Shown here: piece by piece, positions 25,901 to 37,900 of the stretch | Numbering within the stretch: position 1 is the stretch's first letter | Layout: every line of letters begins with the position of its first letter | Origin: Metellina segmentata | Taxonomy: Eukaryota > Arthropoda > Arachnida > Araneae > Tetragnathidae | Direction: 5' to 3' | NCBI GenBank assembly: GCA_947359465.1 | Contig: OX375877.1 | Location: forward strand, 52,552,744-52,616,743 | Length of the DNA stretch: 64,000 bases | Notes under the pieces: model-generated | The model's input: only the letters and a program-made list of their open reading frames with translations | The model's database searches: none | What the model was told of the DNA's origin: nothing | Position numbers and translations under genes: made by a program

Positions 25901-28900
25901 GAAAGCTTTGTCAAACTATTCGAATAGGCTTATGAAAGGGTTACCACACTCCAAAATTATCACCATTCCTGACATTGATTTTTATTGCCAATCATAACAT
26001 TTGCTTCCCATGCTATGCTTATTATGTGCTTCAAATGAACTTCGATTAACAGTCACTCCTTTAACATATATCCTCTGGGATATAATGAAGATGTAATCAA
26101 CTACTCAAGGAAAGACAGGGTACTCACTCTCCAAGCAAAAGAAAAATTAGGGCCTTTTTAAGGACATTTTTCTTTTTCTAAGGCTATAACACAAATAGCA
26201 ATAGATGAAAAAACTTTCAGAAGTGCTGTTTGGGTCTTTTTGGCAGTTATGGGATAATCAATTTTTAGCTAACAGTTAAATATCAAGCCATTGAACTTTG
26301 ATGACACTTGAATTAGTATCATAGACCAAGTTTTTTAGGAATTTAAGCAAAATAAAATATGTAGTATTCTTGTACGAATTTGTTTGGCCTTGTGCTTGGC
26401 AGCTGAACCTATCTGCATTTGGATTTTGTGTTAGCAAATTCAAAACTAACGTCTTAAAAAATCTAAGGCTGTTAAACTATTCAAAGGACTTTTAGAAAAT
26501 ATTAGGGCTTTTAAGGGCCCTTAAAAACTAAAATGAAAATCCAGGCCTTCTTAAGCCTTTTTTAAGGCTTGTGGGAAACCTGGATGACATCATTTTGATG
26601 TCAAAATAAGTAGAAGAGAAATTCGTTTGGAATGCTGAATTTATTGACAGCAAAATATTTTTTTAAGAGAAAATTCCATCTAGTTCATACCTGAAAGCCA
26701 GATTATCAGAATAAGTTTTTAAAATTCCATTTTAACAGAACATTTGCATTTACATACTATATACAATAAATAAAATTGGGGCAGATATAGAAACATTAAA
26801 TATTTCAAAGAAAATTAAATATTTGTACCAAGTTTTTGTTTTTGCTGTTTCCCCTTCTTATTTTTTAGAGCTAGTCGTTTAGGAGCATCATGTACCATTG
26901 TGAGAGTAGCTGAAAACACAAACACCTGTCTTTTCTTATTCATATCACTTCTATAAAATAAAACAAATAATAAATTACAAAACAAAAAAATTATTTCAAG
27001 AAAGTTTGAAAAATTGAATATCATGTATATTTTAGAAATTAGAAGTAATAGAAAAAAGTATTTACCCATTCATTAAACTTAAAATTTGGGTAAGTTCAGC
27101 AAAATGGCCTTTTTCTACCATTCTATCAGCTTCATCTATAACTAAGTACCTCACATTCGATATTTCACTAAGATGGTCTTCTCCCTGCAAATAGAGATGA
27201 GAGAAATAAAAAATTAAGAAAATTTTATTTCAGCAAACTGATGAAAGCAAAGTTTGCATGCTAAATTTCTTATTTTATGCATCTTTCAATAGTTAGTTCA
27301 GTCAATTGAAGGTGATAAAATAAAAACTTTTTACTTGATAGCAAACAAAACAACGAGAAAATTGCACATTATATATAAATAACTTATATTTTAATTAATA
27401 CATTAATATTAAAGATGAATTAATAAACCTGTTAACAATAGGTATAACTCAAATTTCATTGCTTAAGCTAACTTAATTAACTAATAATAAAACTTTCATT
27501 GCTATTAAGCATTTAATTCTTCAACAACATAATCTCAAAATATAATTCAACAATCTTTTCTTAAAATTTTAATATCCTTTTGTGACTATAATTCTGACCC
27601 AGACAGTCGAGCATTTTCCAAGACAGGTAGGATTTTCATGCCAGTGGGTAGAGTAGACAGGTACCAAGATCAATCCTTAATGAAAAGATCTGAGGACACT
27701 ACCTCCAATTTAGAAATATGGTCAAATGACGAAGTCAAGGCCTGAGCTGGCACTCCACTCCAAACTTCCATTCTGAAACAATGTGGGGACATTTAAAAAG
27801 TTCTGAATTTGGAATGTGTAATCTACTTGTTGCCAATCCAAGATTACCAACTTCTACCATGCCCCCTGGCAGTGGGAAGGATGTTCAAAAACTATATATT
27901 TTCATTTTTAACCCCTGCAAAAAGCTACTTCTACGTCTTATTCAGGAAAATGTATGCAAATATTTTCAATATAAAAACAAAAATAATTATAAATTGTAAA
28001 ATAGAAGTTGGCCCATTTCGTTTTTAAGTAAATTAGCCAATTAGTAACTGAAAATATAGTAACTTGAAAAGTGCTAATTTGCATAAAGATAGCTGATAGT
28101 TCTAGAGGTAGATTTTCTGTAATTTCACAATGAATATTCGCAATCCTCTTCCACAAAAAATCTAGAATAATTGGAATCTGTAAATCAATTTCAAGTGAAG
28201 AATTAGGAAAGATTCATATTTCTCAAATTCTCGCTACCTTTAAACATTTCATCTATGAAAATCAATAAAAAATTCTGTATCCTTCTACACTCTCTATCCA
28301 AACACAATGGCACACATAAACTAAATACTAAAACTCTGTGGCACTCCAAAATATTATATAATTTTTACTGATCTGACTAAAAAATAGGTAATTTTGATTG
28401 ACTTGCAAAAAATAATAGTAATTACCAACCCTGTTTGCTCCAAAGTGGTCTTCATAAAAACATATTTTTCAAACAATTTATTTATGAACATATATATCAA
28501 AAGTTCAAAACTAAACCATTGAAATTAAATAATCTTCCACAATTTTAAATGTTTCACTATCCATAAGGTAAACCAGTTTGATTATATATAACAACCTGTT
28601 GAAAATCGCTGTTCTAACCAACCAAATTGTTAAGTCTTTGAAAAGGAGTGATTAAATTTTCTCTTATACTTATTCTCAGAAAAAAAAAATACTGAAATGA
28701 AGGTAAGAAACAATAATTTTAAGTTAAACAAATTGAGTAAAATATGTTACTTCTTCTATCATTTCCCATAGTCTTCCAGGTGTTGCTACAATAATTTCTG
28801 GCCTTTTATTTAAAATTCTTATCTGTTTTTCTTTCGCCATTCCTCCAACAATGACAGAAATCTTTAGGAAAAAAGGAAATTACAGATAATTTATTAAAAC

Positions 28901-31900
28901 TACTCAACACTGAGAACAATAAAATAAAAGAATAAATTACATGAAGCTTTTAATTTTCATTCACAATTATCCATATGTAAATGAATACAATACAACAAAA
29001 TGCCATTAACATACAAAAAAAAAATCAATAAATTAAATCACACCTGTGTAAAAGAATTGATGTTTACAACATATTTCCAAGTAACAAAAATCTTTTTAAG
29101 AACTAAAAAGGGTAAGGATATCGGCACTTCTTAGATGATTCTTCATCAATAAGTTCAGAAATAGCCTCAAAGATTTACACACATTAAGAACCAAACTTAA
29201 GTGAATGTACCAGTAATACATGCTAAATAAATAAATGTACTATATTAGGTCTCAAGCGAAGGAGAAGCAAAACGCCTAACATTTTGAATATATTGTGTCC
29301 CTCGTCATAAAACTAATTGATAGTTAAACACATGAAAAAATTCAATCAGTTGCCAGACACTTCAGCTTTTATCCTGTTTTAGCAATTGAATGCTGTCAAC
29401 GTGACTCCAAATAGGTTAATTGTGCTCAACTAATCAGTCCTTTATATTTTTGTAAGTTGCTACTATCTCTACTATTATAAAAGAAAATGTCTGAGAGTAT
29501 TTGTGGTGTCCAGACAAATCTATGACTAACAGTAAAGAAATTTGGCACACAGGTTGTCGTAATTTTATGTGAAGCCCAAATTTTAAAATACAGTCTAGAA
29601 TGTTTTAAATCAATTTATTGGCATCTATTTATTATTTGCTTTTCTAAAAAAAACAACATGTGAAAAGATCATATTCCAAATTAAATTTTTTCCTTTCATT
29701 TACTGAGCACAAACGATTCCAGCAAAATGAAGTAAAACAAAAGAACCAAAAATAAACGCCAGTCAAAAATTGTTAAGTCCAATTTTTGTAACTTCACAAT
29801 CATTAAAGATCGAGTGAAAATTTCAACAAATTTGGAGTCTGCGGAAAATTTCACTCTAGATTGATGTCTCAGGTAGTCCGAATTTTATGTGAATTTGCAA
29901 CATGCTCATGTCATGTCAGGTAGAGGGGGGACTGTTTCTAAAAACTATTGTTTTTTTAATTTTAATCTTTTCAGTATCAGCATGGATATGAAAAGAATTG
30001 TCACGGACATGAAGAGAATTGCTAGCCTGCTATCTCAACTATTATAAAAGGAAGTGTCTGTCTGTGTGCGTGTATAGAGTCCAGAGGAATCTATAGGACT
30101 TGCATTAATGAAATTTAGTACACAGGTAGTCCCAAAGATAACTAAACAGACCTCAAAGCATAAATTTTAAAATTTAATCAAAATGAATTTCTTGGAATTT
30201 ATTTATCATTTATTTTCTTTTGAATGGCAACAGTGTGCAGAGACCAGATTCTAAAATTATTTTTTCCCTTTCATTTCGTAAACACAGACCATTCCAGTGA
30301 AGCAAAACAAATTTTTGACTGGAGTTTATTTCTTTTTATTCTATAGTACAAGTTTCTATCTGTGCCATCATTAAAGATAAGAGTGAAAATTTCAACAGAT
30401 TTGAAATCTGCGGAAAGTTAATTGTACACCAGATCGATACCTCAGGTAGTCTAAGAAGGAATGAGGCGACAAGCATGTATCATGTCAGGTGGGACTCATT
30501 CTTAAAATTATCGTTTTTCTTTTCAATGTTTTCAGTTTCAGCAAGGACATGAAAAGAACTATCACGGGCAATGCTGTGCTAGGCTGCTAGTCAGTGACAT
30601 TTTGCACAGAAGATCAAATTAAGGTCAATGCCACAACTTTGCATTTGACCCTTAATTTATGGATATCAGTGTACACGGAAGACATCTAACCAATGAAACA
30701 TTTTTTTTTCTAAACAATATCTTGATACTACATTTTATTTACACTAGTAACAAATACTTTAGTTATTAATTATTTTTTTAAAAATATCAATAATTGGGAT
30801 TTTAAAATAAAGTACAGTACAAATCACTTATAACGAGAACCCAGATTAATGAGGATATCGGAAATACTTGGTTGGTACAATGTTAAGTCTATGGGAGCAT
30901 AACTCACTTTTAACAAGTAAACCCAGGTTATAGCAAGAAATATTTTTGCGATTCAAAAAATTTCTATCCACTTCCACCTCAGCTAATCCTTTCTTGGAAA
31001 TTTTTTTTTTAACATTCCGAAGGCAACCGAAAAAGTTAGTGATGAGTCATAAATCCTTGCAAAAAACTAACAAACATCAAGATTGAATTTTTACCACTGA
31101 ATTCTACAAGTGTTATCCAGCCTATGGACCAAGGGGTCCTCAGAAGTTTTAAATTAAACTTTCGTAAGCACTTGATTTTGATGCTTCTCGATAGAAGAGA
31201 AAAAATAGGAACAACCTCAAATGCTAATGTAAACATACTCGAAGCGATATGTTTAATGAACGATGCATGGGAAAACGTTACATCAACATGCATCACCAAT
31301 TGCTTCCGTAAGGCTGGATTGGACATTTCTCACGAGGGGCAAATCACAGAGGAAGAAGTAGACGACTTGGAAAATAATAGAAGAATTTGAAAATTATGTA
31401 TCTGTTGACGGGACCAATGTTATCACTTGCAAGATACCTACTCCCGAGGATATTGCAGCTGAAATTCAAGCTTAACTACCCCTAACATACTCAATGGCTT
31501 TTGAGTGCGCAGAAAAACTTTAATCTTTTTTCGAAGCCAGGGGTGCAAATAACGATGTTTTTCAGGCCATGAGTCTTCTTCGAAAAACAATAACGCAAGA
31601 GACAGTAAGACAGTTCAAAGCAAATTAAACAACTTCTCTTTTGTACTGTACAGAAATAAAAAATAAAGTAAGTATGTATGTATATATAATATTGTAAGTA
31701 TATAGGAATTTTTATGATTTTTTCACAAACCTGTTTTTTACAAGCACTTGGTTATAACAAGTAAAAATGCGGTCTCTTCTTGCTCGTTATATGCGAGTTC
31801 GACTGTATTTAAAAATCAATAAATACAATTTGGAAGAGGAATACATACCATTATATCAGTGTGTTTACAAACAGCTAGTAAATGCTTTCTGATTTGAATA

Positions 31901-34900
31901 GCTAATTCTCTTGTTGGTGTAAGTATTAAACAGTACAAGGGTCTGTTGGCATTTCCATCTTTCTTCTGAAATTATATTAATAGAAAATCAATAATTGTAG
32001 GATATTCATAATCACATTTGTCTACAAAAGTACACTAAGGACTTACAAGATTTTTGCTTTCTTTGATGGATATAATGCCATTTATAATAGGAATTCCAAA
32101 CGCTAATGTTTTACCACTACCCTAAAATTAAAAGAGAAAATCATTTTTACATCAGAATATAAATACAAGATTATTAATGTTTTAGAGACTAAGATATACA
32201 AGCTTAAATTCCATTCACATATAGTACTTTTTGTAATTAATTGTGTAGCTTTAACAAATAGTAATTAGCTTCTTTAAAATATTTAAGTGATCTATAAAAT
32301 TCATGTTTTGATCTGCCTTTGAAAACAAATAGGTCAATTACGATAACCGCAATTAAAAAAATAACACCTGTTATAGAAAACAGAAGGAACTATTTTTTAA
32401 GTCTAAAGCTATGGGAAATATGCCTTACATGAAAGACAACACTTTCAAAGCAATCATATCAAGTTAAAAATTTGCTTCTTAGACTTTTTTTAATTTTAAA
32501 CAGAATGAATACATTTTTCAGTACAAGAATATTTTAAGTGAAATTAATTTTTAGATATCTTAAAGATGACCAATATCTCATATGCCACCCCCCCCCCCCA
32601 AAAAAAAAAAGGGGGATTGAATTCACAAAGCAGACAAGCAGAAACTCATTAACTGACAATTGTTTCTTTTTACTTTACAGCTTTTTAAAAAATTTCAGTT
32701 TTTCACTCTAAAAATAAATTAAAACATTTCAAATATAACAACTTTCAAACAGATTAAAAAGGACAATGTATTTCTAATTTTTATGAAAATACTAGCCACT
32801 GCGTGGCTAGCCTGGCAACGCCGTGATGTAAGGTATTAATCTGGTGTAAAATTTTCATCAGATTTCAAATCAGTTGAAGATATATTCAATTTAAGAATTG
32901 TTTATTTAAAGAAAGTCATATTTTTAGGCATCAATCTGAACTGAAATTTTCTGCAGATTTTAAATCCATTGAAATTTGTACTCTTCATTTAACGGTCTAG
33001 GAGTTAGAAGAAAAGAAGTGTTACAAAAGTTAAAAGATTTATCGTCTGGCTGAATAAACTTTTCTCTGCGCAAAATCAAGGTTTTTTTTTTTGACATTAT
33101 TGGCGTGCAAAATAAAAGTGGAAATGAAAATAATAATTTTCTGAGCTTCTCCGAAGCGATGAAAAGAACTTGGCATGGGTTCCAAGGTCACACAGGGAGA
33201 AAAGTCAAGATTGGGGATATTCTTCTTTACTCCGGACGAAGAACCACGTAGGAATAAAACTATTAAATTCATTTATAAATCTTCGAGATTAAATTTTTAA
33301 ATTTCGCCGGCACTCAAAAATTTCGGACTACCTGTGTGCTAAATTTCATTGGTATAAGTGCCATAGATTGTCAGGATTTTGCGGCCGCGAAACAGACAAA
33401 CACTTCCTTTTATAATAGTAGAGAAGAATATAGTGCTTCCAAAAAATGTTAGCTAATGAATTTCTACTCTATGCCAGTGACATACTTTTTCCACTGAGTT
33501 TTAGCACACATCAACTATCTGTTCTAGAAGATTTAATCATAAGTAAAAAAAAAAAAATGAAAATATATACTTTATATTTTTATGCAGATGAATTTACAGT
33601 AAAAAACAGTGAAAAATATGCAGTTAAATAATAAAATAGATATACTTCTCCAAATGAAAAATTATTTTGATTAATACTTATAAAACAAATAAACTAAACA
33701 AACACTCAGGCATTTAGCCTTAAATTTGTCTTTTATATAATGCATTTAAAAGTTTAGAAAAAATTAGTGTGGAGGAAACAAACACACTAACCGTTTCTGC
33801 AGCTCCTAATATATCTTGATTACCTCTGACAGCAGCAGGAATAGTTTGCTCTTGAATCTCTGTTGGTTTCTGAAAACCCAGGTCTTTCAAACCATTTAAA
33901 ATAGAACTGTGAAAGTAGCAATTGCTCCATGCAGACATATCTGAAGAAAGAAAATGAAATTTAAATAAATTTTTCCCATGCGGAGACAGATTAGAATAGC
34001 AAATACAAAGAATCCTCATAAATTTATCAAATTCAAATATTTTCAAGGATGCCAGTTTGTTAATGAGTATTTTCAAGAAACTAGGAAATTAACATGTAAT
34101 GTTAAATAGTTTTAGGATACAATTCAAGTGGGTAATTAATACTTTTTGAATAGAATTAATAGCCTGTTTAAAATATTGTACACTGCATATCTTGTACAAT
34201 GCAATGAGTCTTTCATTATGATTTAAACGTATACCCAACACAAAATTTATGGTAGTCCATATCAATTCAGACAGGAGGGGAAGGGTTACCTTAAGACTAA
34301 GATGTTTTTGAATTAAATGTTAAAATTCAGGAAAAAGTAAGAAACGTGTAATTTTGTTTAGGTCAAAAAAAATTCCTGGCCCGAGATACAGGTCACCATT
34401 CATGGAGCCTTGGGCTCCATTTCTCACATTTACGATTTTCGGCAACATTTTTAAACGCTTCTCCTGATTAAAATGATATCCTCCATTTGGAAATATGTGT
34501 CCCAGTTCTCTTGCTGTAGACTTCTAATTTTTTTTTTTTGAAAAACCCAAAATAATTATTTTTTCCATAAGTGATAATCTCCAAAATTGATCTTTTGACT
34601 GCTGATCAGTAGCAAAGAGTACTACAATCCCTGAAAAGGAGAACTTCCATGCTTTTGAGTTTAACAGGTTTATAAACAATGATCATGTTTTAGCTTACCT
34701 TGGCCAATTTCTTAACAAAAATTCAGGAAATTTTACAGGAATTATATATTTTATGTGTCCTAAAAATGAGAACATGCCACTTTGGTTCCGGAATTACTCC
34801 TGTTTTAAAAAAAAATTCATTTTAGGATCAATGTGATGGAATAAAAACGATAAATTAAACGAAGTTGGAACTGGTGAAATGGTTTTGTTTTTCTGTATTT

Positions 34901-37900
34901 TCTTTACATAGAATCTTCCAAATCCTTAAAGGCCTTCTGGAACAATGTGGAAGCTTCCAGAACCATCCAGATAATTCTGTGTGTTTGGCCTAGCGTATAA
35001 AAGATAGGGCACATGAACTCAGTTTAGTTGTCAACAGGCAAACAAAGAGAACAGTTCACTAAATTTGTGGTTCAACAGCACTTAAGTAAGTTTCTGTAAG
35101 GATTCTGCCGATTGAGTTGTGGTGTTTTGTGGAAAAGACCGAGTTTGAAATATCTTCAGACTAGGGCAACAGGAGAGTGAAATGTGCTGATTATTTGCAC
35201 ATCCATAAAAGAGTGATATATAAAACTAGACTTTCTCTAAGTTGGTAATAATAGTGCTCATTTCAAGACTGTTTCAAAGTGAAAAAGTTTCTCCCAAGTT
35301 GAGGTGTGAAGTGGTTAGTAGTGTGATGACCTGTTTGTTTCAAGAATGTAGTGAAAGGGAGGACTCTCCTTACAGACACCTGGTTTGGAAAACAGCAGAT
35401 GACTCTTCTAAAGTTACATATGCAACATGGGAAGAAAATCAACTCATATTAAGAAAACTGTTGTCATTGATATCTTAATTGACATACTTGGGAAATGGAC
35501 AGTGAAAGCAGTAACACGCCAATATCTGAAGAAATTGCAACAACACATTGCTGAAAACTGGTCTGTGATTGTGCCACAAGAAGTACAAGGGTAACTGGAG
35601 TAATATCCAAGTTTCAATTTTTACAGGAGTCGCATATTTTCAAAACAAGACCACAAGTGTTGCAGTCATAAGTGACTAGCCCGGCATTGCCCATGTCGTT
35701 GGTTTGCGAAACTTTTACTATATCTTTAACGGTCTAGAAGATAAAAAAAAAGAACTTTGACTTCAGTTAAAAAATTTATCCTCTGGCTGGGAAATCAACC
35801 GCGCAAAATCAAAGCAGAAACGGAAAAAATAATTTTCTTCGCGTTCAGCGAATGAAAAAAACTTGGCATGATTCCAAACCCTGACTGCAAGGTCGCATAA
35901 GTAGAAAAAGTTCTCTGCGTTTGAAAAACCAATGGAAAATAAAACTATGAAATTCATTTAAAAATCAACCCAAAAATTGCAAATAATTTGGACTACATGT
36001 GTGCCAAATCTCATTGCTGTAAGTGCCATAGAATCGTCAGGATTTTGCGGCCCCAAACAAACACTTTCTTTAATAATAGTAGAGATGATAGAGGCCATGA
36101 CTCAGCACATGCATTGTTGGCAACATGCAAAATTCAACAACAGCTGCAATCACAGCCAGAAAAGATTATCATTATTATTTCTGATGGTGCCCCTAGTCAC
36201 TTAAAAAGTCGTTACGAACTGTCTGAAATGACAAAGTCGCTTCTGCCATATTGGAGTAGGTATAGAGTGCTACTGGTCCTGAGAAGTGGCCTTGCAATGG
36301 CGTAAGCCTGTTGAAGCACCACACGCTACAAAACATATTTCCAGACCAAGTACGTCTTCAATTCAGAATACCAAGGATTTTACGAGTGGTGAAGTCATAT
36401 ATCAACAGCCCTCATCCTGTTGCCTAAAGAGGAAGTTGAAGAATTCCACCAGCAGAAAAAAAGAAAGGAATTTAGAAGACACATGTGTGGACTCATAGTG
36501 ATGGGCGAACCTATACTGCACGAACTTCAAACAGCAAGAAAGAAGAAATTTCCTATGTCCAAACAAGATCTCAGAAACAACAGGAGAATATTCAGATTCA
36601 CAACCTACAAAGAGGGATGTTTCTATGACTGAATGGTGGATTACAGAGGTTATAGATATCAGTTGTGAGTTAAATGAAATCATCATGAACTTTAAGCTAT
36701 CACATGAACCAGTTGCTGGATAGATTTCCAGCTGTAAGACAGCAACACCACCACTATCCCATCAGGTTTATGCTTCTTTTATAAATAAAATCTTGCTTAT
36801 TCGATTGGCCTTGTTCTATGATGCAGGCGTTGTTCCAAATGAATTTATTTTCAAAACGTAATCTAAATAACTTGTCATATTTCACCACATATTCATTGTT
36901 CTACAACCTCTGTTCAAAAAGTTCGGTGAATGACCTTCGTACGCAGGTAAAAGTTTATAAGCGCAGTAAAGTGTTCATGCAGCTGTATGTGCATAGTTGT
37001 TTAGACAAGCAGTGCCTTGTTCTGATATTTTGTTGTGTTACGCTTAAGTTAGAAGTGCAGCATAGTGCATTGGCTTGGTAAAATACAAAAACACGGATCA
37101 ACGAGTCAATATGCAATTTTGTTTTAAGCTAGGAAAGTCAGCAAGATTGTCATCAAATGTCTTAAGTGGAGTATGGGCAAGATACTGTACCTTTGAAGTG
37201 TGTACGAGTAGTATCAATGGTTTTTTGAAGGTTGTGACAGTGTGGAAGACACGTTACTGTGAGCGATTAGGATCACATAAAAAAATTGCAGGACCTGTTA
37301 GTCAAAGACCTTTGACTGAGAGTGTGAATGTTAGCAGAGGTTATTGTAGTTAGTGTTGGCAGGGCATTTACAATTTCGGGTAAACGTAAACTTTGCTCGC
37401 GTCTAGTGCCTCACCATTTGAGTACAGAAGAAAAACAAGAACGTTTAGACGCATGCACGGAATTCATTGAAATTGAAGCTAATGACCCCACTTTCCTTAA
37501 TTGTATTGTTAACGGCGATGAGAGTTGGTGCGTCAGGTACGACCCCCAATCAAAAAGGCAGAGCATGGAGTGACTGGTGTGGACTTGCCGAAGTCGACAA
37601 AAGTCGGAAGCAGACAATGCTAGGAAAAAGACAATGCTCATTTGGTTTTTTTTTGATGATGCAGGCATAATTCATTAGCAATTTTTGCCCGAAGGAAACA
37701 CATTAAATGGGCCTAAGTACGTTGAAATTTTGGACCTTGCCTGGATTGCCTTGTGAAATGGACAGGGCGAGTTAGGCCGCAGTATGCAGCAAAGGGCTCG
37801 TGGTTCCTACTCCACGACAACACACAACCATTGTCATGCCAGTTTCTAGCCAAAGAAAAGATTGTGTCACTTGCTCATCCCCATCTCTCCTGATCTTGAG

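Noticed and set aside
33039..33272. Minus-strand open frames here and at 35763-35957, partly similar to each other
   Set aside because: Both lie in non-autonomous Helitrons c and d; the similarity is that of the repeat, not of a gene.
37411..37668. Open frame antisense to the mariner transposase
   Set aside because: Shadow of the transposase coding strand, without motifs of its own.
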